DNA of 14,198 bases from Bacteroidia bacterium (lineage in GTDB: Bacteria; Bacteroidota; Bacteroidia; Bacteroidales; GCA-2748055): NCBI GenBank assembly GCA_004525825.1, contig SPBY01000024.1:1-14198 (forward strand). The letters are read 5' to 3'. Below the pieces are notes generated by a model, which saw only the letters and a list, made by a program, of their open reading frames with translations, ran no database searches and was not told the DNA's origin. A program made the position numbers and the translations under genes. How positions within the stretch are numbered: the first letter of the stretch is position 1; each line of letters begins with the position of its first letter. Below are positions 1 to 6,387 of the stretch, piece after piece.

Positions 1-1
1 G

Positions 2-1192
2 GAGATTCAGCGGGCCCTCTCTGTGCAGGTGCGGAAGCACCCCAACATCGACCTGTTGGAGAAGCATTTTGCTGTGGATTTGATTACCCAGCACCACCTG
101 GGGATGCTGGTGAAAAGGCACCTGTCCGACATCGAATGCTATGGCGCCTATGTGCTGGATTTGAAGACCGAAAAGGTGATCAAAATCCTTTCCAAGACCA
201 CCCTGCTCGCCTCCGGTGGAGCCGGACATCTTTATTCCACGACCACCAATCCGCCCATTGCCACGGGAGACGGGGTGGCCATGGTGTACAGGGCCAAAGG
301 AATCATCGAGAACATGGAATTTGTTCAGTTTCATCCTACCTCCTTATATAATCCGGGCGAAACGCCCTCCTACCTGATTTCAGAAGCCATGAGGGGTTAT
401 GGAGGGATTCTCAGGAACCAGTTGGGCGAGAAGTTCATGAACAAGTACGATAAACGGGGAAGCCTGGCACCTCGCGATGTGGTGGCCCGGGCCATCGATA
501 ACGAGTTAAAGATCCACGGTCACGATTTCGTATACCTCGATAACACCCACCTGAGCGAGAAGGAGCTGAAGGAGCATTTCCCCAACATCACGGAAAAATG
601 CGCTTCTTTGGGCATCGATATTGCCAGGGACAGGATCCCGGTGGTTCCGGCGGCCCATTACATGTGCGGCGGGGTGAAGGTGGATATGGATGGTCAGACC
701 TGGATCAAGCGGCTATATGCAGTGGGGGAGGTATCCTCTACCGGGCTGCACGGGGCCAACCGCTTAGCCTCCAATTCCCTGATTGAAGCCATTGTCTATG
801 CCGCCCGGTCGGCTAAACATGCGGTTCAACATGTCCCTGAGTACCAGTTGGCGGAGCAGATCCCTGACTGGGACGACAGCGGCACCACCCACCCGGAGGA
901 GATGGTGCTGATCACCCAGAACCTGAAGGAGGTCAAGCAGATCATGACCAACTATGTGGGGATCGTGCGCTCCGACCTGAGGCTGGAACGTGCCACCGTC
1001 AGGCTGGAGATTATTTATCGGGAGACCGAGGATCTTTACCGGAAATCGAAGGTCTCTCTCAGGATCTGTCAGCTTCGCAACCTGATCAACGTGGGCTACC
1101 TGGTGATCAAGATGGCAAATTCAAGAAAGGAGAGCAGGGGGCTCCATTACAACCTGGACTATCCAAAGAGTCTTGATATCAAACCTTCCTGA
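2..1192 (+). CDS. nadB: L-aspartate oxidase, 5' end cut off by window
   Basis: FAD enzyme that oxidises L-aspartate to iminoaspartate, the first step of de novo NAD synthesis (NadB, then NadA quinolinate synthase); cytoplasmic. The frame is already open at base 2 (EIQRALSVQVRKHPNID), so the gene begins left of the window and the GTG at 23 is not the start. The 396 residues visible are roughly the C-terminal three quarters of a usual protein of about 530 aa. Seen in order: an FAD-domain strand (LLASGGAG), QFHPTS, APRDVVARAID, AAHYMCGGV, then GEVSSTGLHGANRLASNS. These hold the His/Arg substrate residues shared with SdhA/FrdA. The C-terminal helical domain ends in SRGLHYNLDYP, typical of NadB. 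GLHGANR and the NadB-type C-terminus favour NadB over SdhA, and a true SdhA lies elsewhere in the window. The stop is 1 bp from the convergent dusB stop, with no terminator between. Confidence 0.93.
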   Translation, partial: EIQRALSVQVRKHPNIDLLEKHFAVDLITQHHLGMLVKRHLSDIECYGAYVLDLKTEKVIKILSKTTLLASGGAGHLYSTTTNPPIATGDGVAMVYRAKGIIENMEFVQFHPTSLYNPGETPSYLISEAMRGYGGILRNQLGEKFMNKYDKRGSLAPRDVVARAIDNELKIHGHDFVYLDNTHLSEKELKEHFPNITEKCASLGIDIARDRIPVVPAAHYMCGGVKVDMDGQTWIKRLYAVGEVSSTGLHGANRLASNSLIEAIVYAARSAKHAVQHVPEYQLAEQIPDWDDSGTTHPEEMVLITQNLKEVKQIMTNYVGIVRSDLRLERATVRLEIIYRETEDLYRKSKVSLRICQLRNLINVGYLVIKMANSRKESRGLHYNLDYPKSLDIKPS

Positions 1193-1193
1193 A

Positions 1194-2207
1194 CTATTTG
1201 TCCCAGAAAGATCCGGGGTCTTCGGGGGTGTGGTCGCCGTACTTTTCACGAATCTCTTCCAGCAGGGAGAAGATCTCCTCCACAACGAGGGTGGTCAGCA
1301 ATTTCAAGCGCATCTCTTTAAAGTGAGGCAGTCCCTTAAAGTAATTGGAGAGGTGGCGCCGCATCTCATAAATTCCTACAGGTTCTGACTTCACTTCCAG
1401 GGATTTGGTGAACTGCAACCTGGCCATATCCACTTTTTCGGAGACCGTGGGGGGATCCAGCAACTCCCCGGTGCTCAGGTAGTGTTTCACATGCCTGAAG
1501 AGCCAGGGCTTTCCCACTGCGGCCCTGCCAATCATGATGCCATCCACCCCGTATCGGTCAAAGGCCGCCCTGGCCTCCAGGGGGGTGGTGATATCACCGT
1601 TCCCGATCACCGGGATTTTCATCCTGGGATTGTTTTTCACCTCCCCGATCAGGGTCCAGTCGGCACTTCCTTTATACATCTGGGCCCGGGTACGTCCATG
1701 GATGGTCAGGGCTGCGATCCCCTGGTCCTGCAGCTGTTCGGCCACCTCCACAATGACCTTCTGCTGCTCGTCCCAGCCCAGCCGCGTTTTTACGGTCACC
1801 GGTATGGGTGAGGCTTCCACAATGGCCCTGGTCATCTCCATCATCAGAGGAATGTTAGCAAGCATGCCGGCCCCGGCCCCGCGAATGGCAATTTTGCGGA
1901 CCGGACAACCGTAGTTGATATCGATGATCTCTGGTTGGGCTTCCACTGCACGATGGGTGGCCTCCACCATCGACTCCACGATGTGTCCGTAAAGCTGGAT
2001 CCCCATGGGACGTTCGTAGTCGAAGATATCCAGTTTCTTTACGCTCTTTGCTCCATCCCTGATGAGTCCGTCGGAGGAGATAAACTCGGTATACATTACA
2101 TCGGCCCCGAATTTTTTACACAGGTACCTGAACGAAGGATCTGTAATGTCCTCCATGGGTGCAAGGAACAAGGGCTGTTCTCCAAGATCAAGATCTCCAA
2201 TGTGCAT
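1194..2207 (-). CDS. dusB: tRNA-dihydrouridine synthase, DusB/NifR3 type
   Basis: FMN enzyme that reduces uridines in the tRNA D-loop to dihydrouridine using NADPH; cytoplasmic. The 337-aa length is normal. A TIM-barrel start FLAPMEDITDPSFR (about residues 14-27) gives the FMN-binding APM motif. INYGCP at 97-102 carries the catalytic Cys101, followed by the GAGAGML loop. TVKTRLGW (about 138-145), IHGRTRAQMYKGSADW (about 169-184), IPVIGNGDI and GIMIGRAA (phosphate binding) come next, then a C-terminal helical tRNA-binding domain. The ATG at 2207 is the only sensible start because the next Met is inside the barrel motif. A TTTG-N18-TAGTTTTG promoter-like sequence ends only 4 bp before it, so the mRNA may be leaderless. 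The gene converges on nadB with a 1-bp gap. Confidence 0.93.
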   Translation of the reverse strand: MHIGDLDLGEQPLFLAPMEDITDPSFRYLCKKFGADVMYTEFISSDGLIRDGAKSVKKLDIFDYERPMGIQLYGHIVESMVEATHRAVEAQPEIIDINYGCPVRKIAIRGAGAGMLANIPLMMEMTRAIVEASPIPVTVKTRLGWDEQQKVIVEVAEQLQDQGIAALTIHGRTRAQMYKGSADWTLIGEVKNNPRMKIPVIGNGDITTPLEARAAFDRYGVDGIMIGRAAVGKPWLFRHVKHYLSTGELLDPPTVSEKVDMARLQFTKSLEVKSEPVGIYEMRRHLSNYFKGLPHFKEMRLKLLTTLVVEEIFSLLEEIREKYGDHTPEDPGSFWDK

Positions 2208-2211
2208 GGTG

Positions 2212-2241
2212 CAAAACTATTGTAGGAACTAAAGAATCAAA
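2212..2241 (-). promoter_or_regulatory. Candidate Bacteroidota promoter for dusB
   Basis: On the - strand, TTTG (2241-2238), an 18-bp spacer and TAGTTTTG (2219-2212) match the Bacteroidota housekeeping pattern TTTG/TAnnTTTG. The expected transcription start would fall at or within a few bases of the dusB ATG at 2207, implying little or no 5' leader. The motif match is seen; activity is inferred. Confidence 0.45.
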
Positions 2242-2301
2242 TTGTTTTCTTTGTGCTTGCAGTTCGCTGCAAAAATACAAAAAATCGTGCCGAAGAAAGC
2301 A

Positions 2302-3237
2302 ATGCTTGCCGGAATGAGACCGGCTGAAAAATTTCTGTTCGCCGTGGTGCTCCTCTTTATCCTGGGACTGACTTTCCAGTTCCTGGGAGCTTTTCTGGCC
2401 GCATGGATCTACGGATTCAGTATTACAGAAATTCTCTCCCTGCAGGATTTTGACGATCCCACCTACGTGGCTGCCTCAAAACTGATCCAGATCGTGGGGT
2501 CCATCGGCACCTTCATTATCCCGGCCTTTCTCTTTTCCTATCTTTTTGCGGGGGACCTGTATTCCTATTATGGTTTCCGTAACCCCGTAGGTAAGATACC
2601 CCTGTTGCTTACCGTCCTGATGATGGTTTCAGTGATCCCTTTCATCAACTATACAGCCGAAATTAATCTGAGAATGGAGGTGCCCATCCAGGCGCTGGAC
2701 CGGATCCTCAGGGCCCTGGAAGGAGAAGCTGAGAAGATGATGGTGGCCTTCACTGCCACCAAGACCCTCTGGGGACTGCTGGTGAATCTGTTGATGATAG
2801 GTGTGATTGCTGCTGTAGGTGAAGAGCTTATATTCAGGGGTGTGCTGCAGCGACTGATGATTGGCATGGTGAGGAACGTGCACCTGGGCATTGTGATTAC
2901 GGCCATCCTTTTCTCTGCCTTTCACTTTCAGTTTTTCTCTTTCCTGCCCCGCTTTGTGCTGGGCCTGGTACTTGGCTACCTGATGTACTATGGCCGTTCC
3001 ATCTGGTACCCCATTGTGGCGCACTTTGTGAATAATGCCATGGGGGTGATTTACTACTACTTCAGTTCAAGGGGAAGTGCCGATGATATGCTGGAGGAAA
3101 TCGGAACAAGCACACTGATCCCTGTGGCTGCTGTAATCAGCCTGGCACTGTTTATCTTCTTCGTTGTGTTGTGGTATTACCAGATTGGAGGACTCACTAC
3201 CCGGTCTCCTCTATCCGGGGAGATTGAAAAACAGTAG
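2302..3237 (+). CDS. CPBP-family intramembrane metalloprotease
   Basis: Multi-spanning membrane protein of the CPBP (CAAX protease/Rce1, 'Abi') family, putative metal-dependent proteases of the cytoplasmic membrane with largely unknown bacterial substrates. With the ATG at 2302 it is 311 aa; the frame is open upstream to a TTG at 2242, and an ATG at 2314 is also possible. Start choice is uncertain: 2302 and 2314 both directly precede the basic, then hydrophobic, N-terminus RPAEKFLFAVVLLF. Family motifs are intact: EELIFRG (E174, E175, R179), FSAFH with H208, and AHFVNNAMG with H241 and N245. At least six hydrophobic segments are visible. The tail (about 295-311) is polar and probably cytoplasmic. 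Its last 41 bp overlap the end of the convergent unknown gene. No bacteriocin or partner gene is adjacent, so no specific role can be given. Confidence 0.82.
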   Translation: MLAGMRPAEKFLFAVVLLFILGLTFQFLGAFLAAWIYGFSITEILSLQDFDDPTYVAASKLIQIVGSIGTFIIPAFLFSYLFAGDLYSYYGFRNPVGKIPLLLTVLMMVSVIPFINYTAEINLRMEVPIQALDRILRALEGEAEKMMVAFTATKTLWGLLVNLLMIGVIAAVGEELIFRGVLQRLMIGMVRNVHLGIVITAILFSAFHFQFFSFLPRFVLGLVLGYLMYYGRSIWYPIVAHFVNNAMGVIYYYFSSRGSADDMLEEIGTSTLIPVAAVISLALFIFFVVLWYYQIGGLTTRSPLSGEIEKQ

Positions 3238-3973
3238 TACTGCTTATCTCATTTTTCCTGAATACGTATACCAGTCCGTAGTTTGTAGCTTTCTCTCTTC
3301 GCATTTCCTCGGGCAGATCGGCAAAGGAGTTTTCCACCTCGTTCCATAATTGCTGGATCACACCGTCGACCTGTGCGCGTTTTTCATTCAGTTGATCCTG
3401 GGCACGCTGACTCCGTTTTTTCAGACTAAGCTGGTAGTTGTGGTACTCCATGAATTTGTCGAAATGCACCTTCAGCACCGCAATGGTCGGATTGGTGATG
3501 GGATTCATGCCCTTATTTCGTCTCTTTTGTTCTCCTTCAATCAGTTTCTGGCCCCATTCGACCACATCTTCTTCAGAAGCGAGGGTAGGTACTTTTTTCT
3601 CCTCCTCCTCCATGCCGAAATAGCTCCTGGTTTCGGGGAGCATGTCACCCCGCATTATGGCCATGTTGACTACCTGGATGAAGTGGGAAATATAAAGGCG
3701 AATTTTTTTCAAGCGTTTCTGGTACTCCTTGTTTTTCTCCGCCTGAATGTTCAGCGCATTCTTGTGTTCGTGAATGGCATTTTCGTATGAGGGCAGAACC
3801 TTCTGTATTTGGCGAAAGGAGTTTGCACTGAAAGCCAGCTGGAACGGGGGGAGTTCCTTTGCTTTATCATAGGCCGCCTTCAGCGATTTTAGCCGGGCAG
3901 AGTCTGTATTGGGCAATCGGCGATAAGGCATGTTAGTAAAATTGTTAACAGTCGGTTGATAAATGGCTTTCAT
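3197..3973 (-). CDS. Unrecognised charged, helical cytoplasmic protein
   Basis: I do not recognise this 258-aa protein. It has no signal peptide, membrane segment or cysteine-rich motif. The sequence is rich in K, E, Q and R and looks mostly helical. Likely coiled-coil stretches lie around residues 55-90 (NAIHEHKNALNIQAEKN) and 180-215 (SLKKRSQRAQDQLNEKRAQ). A short acidic linker (GMEEEEKKVP, about 120-129) separates two halves, and a glycine-containing segment (NYGLVYVFRKNEI, about 232-244) near the C-terminus looks like a beta hairpin. The start at 3973 (MKAIYQPTVNNFTN) is the first Met of the open frame and lies downstream of two TAnnTTTG-like boxes on this strand. Its codon use resembles the neighbours, and the opposite-strand frames look like shadows. 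It could be a structural or assembly protein of a conserved Bacteroidota family; no function is claimed. Confidence 0.75.
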   Translation of the reverse strand: MKAIYQPTVNNFTNMPYRRLPNTDSARLKSLKAAYDKAKELPPFQLAFSANSFRQIQKVLPSYENAIHEHKNALNIQAEKNKEYQKRLKKIRLYISHFIQVVNMAIMRGDMLPETRSYFGMEEEEKKVPTLASEEDVVEWGQKLIEGEQKRRNKGMNPITNPTIAVLKVHFDKFMEYHNYQLSLKKRSQRAQDQLNEKRAQVDGVIQQLWNEVENSFADLPEEMRREKATNYGLVYVFRKNEISSTTVFQSPRIEETG

Positions 3974-3978
3974 GCTGC

Positions 3979-3996
3979 GAATATAGAAATATATTC
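3979..3996. repeat. Inverted repeat 5 bp upstream of the unknown gene's start codon
   Basis: Perfect 7-bp arms GAATATA/TATATTC around GAAA. In the mRNA of the gene starting at 3973 this hairpin would sit just before the ATG. It is AT-rich, so it would be weak. It could be an operator or a translational hairpin, or simply chance. Confidence 0.3.
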
Positions 3997-4048
3997 TTAC
4001 CGTGCAACACTCTTCGCATTTTTATACTCTGTGTGAATGAAAAGGTTA

Positions 4049-4056
4049 CAAAAATA
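4049..4056 (-). promoter_or_regulatory. Possible -7 box upstream of the unknown 258-aa gene
   Basis: TATTTTTG on the - strand fits TAnnTTTG exactly, but no TTG lies at the right distance upstream. It would give a 5' leader of roughly 70 nt for the gene starting at 3973. Confidence 0.25.
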
Positions 4057-4098
4057 TTGTGAAATTTCTACCTGACCTTGTTTTCAAATTCACAATTC

Positions 4099-4129
4099 CA
4101 AATATCAGCCCTTTGGCCCGGGAAACAAA
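4099..4129 (-). promoter_or_regulatory. Candidate promoter for the unknown 258-aa gene
   Basis: On the - strand, TTTG (4129-4126), a 19-bp spacer and GATATTTG (4106-4099) match the Bacteroidota promoter pattern with one mismatch in the -7 box. It would give a leader of about 120 nt for the gene starting at 3973. The rest of this 232-bp divergent region (3974-4205) must also hold the promoter of the aminopeptidase at 4206. There I see only a weak TATTTTTA at 4165-4172, with a TTTG 14 bp upstream. Confidence 0.35.
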
Positions 4130-4205
4130 TTGTGCGTTTAAGGCCGTTTGTCAAAAATTGAAGCTATTTTTAATGGAGCAATAAAAACCAATACAAAATT
4201 CAGAT

Positions 4206-5600
4206 ATGACCATATTTCCAAAGGAGATTTACTGGCAAAGGAGAAAAATGCTGCGCGAACTGGTGGGTGAAGGAGTGATCCTTTTTCCCGGTAATGAAGA
4301 GAGTTCCATGAATTACAGATCCAATTATTATCACTACAGGCAGGACAGCACATTCCTGTATTTTTTCGGGATCAACCGGCCCGGATTTTTTGGCCTTTGT
4401 GATGTGGATGAACAGAAGGACATCCTCTATGGGGATGATTTTGGAATAGACGACATCATCTGGATGGGAGAGCAACCTGCCGTGCGAGACCTGGCAGCCA
4501 AAGTGGGAGTGGAGTTGAGCGCATCATCGGAATCCCTGGGTACATTTTTGAAGCAGACCCTTCAGAAGGGACGGAAGGTCCATATACTTCCTCCTTACCG
4601 GGGCGATCATGTGATCACCCTGTCCCAACTCACCGGAGTGAGTCAAGACCAGGTACAGGAGATGGTGTCACAGGTACTGATCGGTGCAGTGGTGAAACTT
4701 CGTTCGGTAAAGGACCACCACGAGATTGCTGAAATAGAAAAGGCGGCCGACGTGGCGGGAATCATGCATACCACAGCGATGAAGATGGCCTATCCGGGCA
4801 ACTACGAGCGAGAGCTGGCAGGAGCCGTTGAGGGGATTGCTCTAGCCCACGGGGGACCGGTTTCATTTCCGGTGATCCTGAGCATGGACGGTCAGATCCT
4901 GCACAATCATTATCACGGCAAGGAGCTGGTGGAAGGCAGAATGGTGGTTTGCGATGCAGGAGCCGAGAGTGCCATGTGTTATGCCAGCGATATCACCCGT
5001 ACCTTCCCGGTGGGAGGTAAGTTTTCTGCTCAGCAAAAGGATATTTACAACATTGTGTTGAAGGCCAACACCGAAACCATCAAAGCTTCTCTACCCGGAC
5101 GTACCTACAGGGAGGTGCATCTGATGGCGGCAAAGATTATTGCCGGGGGACTGAAAGAGCTGGGGATCATGAAGGGGGATCTGGACGAAGCGGTGGCAGC
5201 AGGGGCGCATGCCCTCTTTTTCCCGCATGGTCTGGGTCATATGCTGGGGCTCGATGTGCACGACATGGAAGGCCTGGGAGAGAATCATGTGGGTTACAAC
5301 GATGCCGTGAAGCGAAGCGACCAGTTCGGACTTGCCTACCTGAGGCTGGGTAGAAAGCTGGAGCCTGGATTCGTGGTGACCAACGAACCGGGATGTTACT
5401 TCATACCTGCTCTGATCGATCAGTGGAAAGAAGAGAAGAAGCTTGAACAATTCATCAACTACGGCCAGGTGGAGAAGTACAGGGGGTTCGGTGGTGTAAG
5501 GATCGAGGACGATGTATTGATCAGCGACCAGGGGAGCAGGGTGCTGGGTACCCCCATTCCCAAAACAGTGGAAGAGGTAGAGGATACCATGCGGGTTTAA
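4206..5600 (+). CDS. pepP: Xaa-Pro aminopeptidase, M24B (intact copy)
   Basis: Dinuclear-metal aminopeptidase P that removes the N-terminal residue before a proline; probably cytoplasmic, as no signal peptide is present. At 464 aa it has a normal length. The N-terminal AMP_N domain (about 1-150) contains NYRSNYYHYRQDSTFLYFFG, a family signature. The C-terminal pita-bread domain keeps all five expected metal ligands: D250 (CDAGAE), D262 (SDITRTFPV), H345 (HGLGHMLGLDVHD), E394 (NEPGCYF) and E434 (VRIEDDVLI). The ATG at 4206 fits the family N-terminus; only an A-rich stretch precedes it, usual in Bacteroidota. It ends at a hairpin shared with the convergent sdhB. A second, frameshifted M24B gene lies on the far side of the sdh operon. 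Substrate range cannot be told from sequence, and prolidase is a less likely alternative. Confidence 0.9.
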   Translation: MTIFPKEIYWQRRKMLRELVGEGVILFPGNEESSMNYRSNYYHYRQDSTFLYFFGINRPGFFGLCDVDEQKDILYGDDFGIDDIIWMGEQPAVRDLAAKVGVELSASSESLGTFLKQTLQKGRKVHILPPYRGDHVITLSQLTGVSQDQVQEMVSQVLIGAVVKLRSVKDHHEIAEIEKAADVAGIMHTTAMKMAYPGNYERELAGAVEGIALAHGGPVSFPVILSMDGQILHNHYHGKELVEGRMVVCDAGAESAMCYASDITRTFPVGGKFSAQQKDIYNIVLKANTETIKASLPGRTYREVHLMAAKIIAGGLKELGIMKGDLDEAVAAGAHALFFPHGLGHMLGLDVHDMEGLGENHVGYNDAVKRSDQFGLAYLRLGRKLEPGFVVTNEPGCYFIPALIDQWKEEKKLEQFINYGQVEKYRGFGGVRIEDDVLISDQGSRVLGTPIPKTVEEVEDTMRV

Positions 5601-5624
5601 AAAAACCCGGGAGAGTTTCCCGGG
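5599..5624 (-). terminator. Intrinsic terminator of the sdhCAB operon (possibly bidirectional)
   Basis: A perfect 7-bp stem CCCGGGA (5606-5612) / TCCCGGG (5618-5624) with a 5-nt loop lies between the convergent aminopeptidase and sdhB. Read on the - strand it is followed by seven T's (5605-5599), a classic Rho-independent terminator for sdhB. Read on the + strand only CTATTCTT follows, so termination of the aminopeptidase transcript would be weaker. Confidence 0.8.
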
Positions 5625-5636
5625 CTATTCTTACGA

Positions 5637-6374
5637 TCAGAAGGTCGCCTTGTAATATTCCCTGTTCAGCCTGGCGATGTTGGTCAGCGTGATCCCCTTG
5701 GGGCATTCGGCTTCACAGGCGCCGGTATTGGTGCAATTGCCAAATCCTAATTCATCCATTTTTGCCACCATATCCATGACCCGCCGGTTTGATTCAATTT
5801 TGCCCTGGGGAAGCAGGGCCAGTTGAGAGATCTTGGCCCCCACAAAGAGCATGGCCGAAGCATTTTTACAAGCCGCCACACAGGCACCGCATCCGATGCA
5901 GGCAGCTGCATCCATGGAAAGATCAGCATGTTCCTTCTTAACCAGAATGGCGTTGGCATCGGGAGCGCTCCCGGTGTTGACAGATACGTATCCCCCTTCC
6001 TGGATCAGGGCATCAAAGGCATTGCGGTTCACCATCAGGTCCCTGATGATGGGGAAGGCCCTGGCCCGCCAGGGTTCGATCACAATGGTATCTCCGTCCT
6101 TAAACTTGCGCATATGGAGCTGGCAAACAGTGATCAGTGAATCGGGCCCGTGGGGCCGGCCATTGATGTACAAACCACAGGCACCACAGATACCCTCCCT
6201 GCAGTCGTGATCATAAACAACGGGTTCTTCGCCTTTTGAGATCAGTTCCTCGTTCAACACATCAAGCATCTCCAGGAATGAGCTGTCGGCCGAAATATCG
6301 CGGAGTCTGTAATTGACGAACTTTCCCCTGGTGTTGGGATCCTTCTGTCGCCAGATTTTCAGTTTCAGGTTCAT
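5637..6374 (-). CDS. sdhB: Succinate dehydrogenase/fumarate reductase iron-sulfur subunit
   Basis: Electron-transfer subunit of complex II, linking the flavin in SdhA to the haems and quinone of SdhC on the cytoplasmic face of the membrane. At 245 aa it has a normal length. The N-terminal ferredoxin domain carries the [2Fe-2S] ligands C58, C63, C66 (CREGICGACG) and C84. The C-terminal domain has C159-x2-C162-x2-C165 plus C224 for the [4Fe-4S] centre, and C169, C214 and C220 for the [3Fe-4S] centre (CIGCGACVAACK; CTNTGACEAECPKG). All cluster cysteines are present. Last gene of the operon: the ATG is 13 bp after the sdhA stop, with a weak purine-rich AGAGAAGAA before it. A strong hairpin terminator follows. 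Sequence alone does not say whether the complex runs as a dehydrogenase or a fumarate reductase. Confidence 0.95.
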   Translation of the reverse strand: MNLKLKIWRQKDPNTRGKFVNYRLRDISADSSFLEMLDVLNEELISKGEEPVVYDHDCREGICGACGLYINGRPHGPDSLITVCQLHMRKFKDGDTIVIEPWRARAFPIIRDLMVNRNAFDALIQEGGYVSVNTGSAPDANAILVKKEHADLSMDAAACIGCGACVAACKNASAMLFVGAKISQLALLPQGKIESNRRVMDMVAKMDELGFGNCTNTGACEAECPKGITLTNIARLNREYYKATF

Positions 6375-6387
6375 GGCAATTCTTCTC

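Noticed and set aside
23..25. GTG as the start of nadB
   Set aside because: The frame is open to the window's left edge and the residues before it fit NadB. About a quarter of the protein, including the FAD-binding N-terminus, is missing to the left.
3350..3790. 146-codon + strand frame with hydrophobic residues opposite the unknown gene
   Set aside because: The hydrophobic runs are the antisense reading of charged K/E-rich codons. The - strand frame is longer, has upstream promoter-like boxes and reads as a normal soluble protein.
4165..4172. TATTTTTA as the promoter box of the intact aminopeptidase
   Set aside because: It has one mismatch to TAnnTTTG, and its upstream TTTG is only 14 bp away. 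It is too weak to list as a feature.
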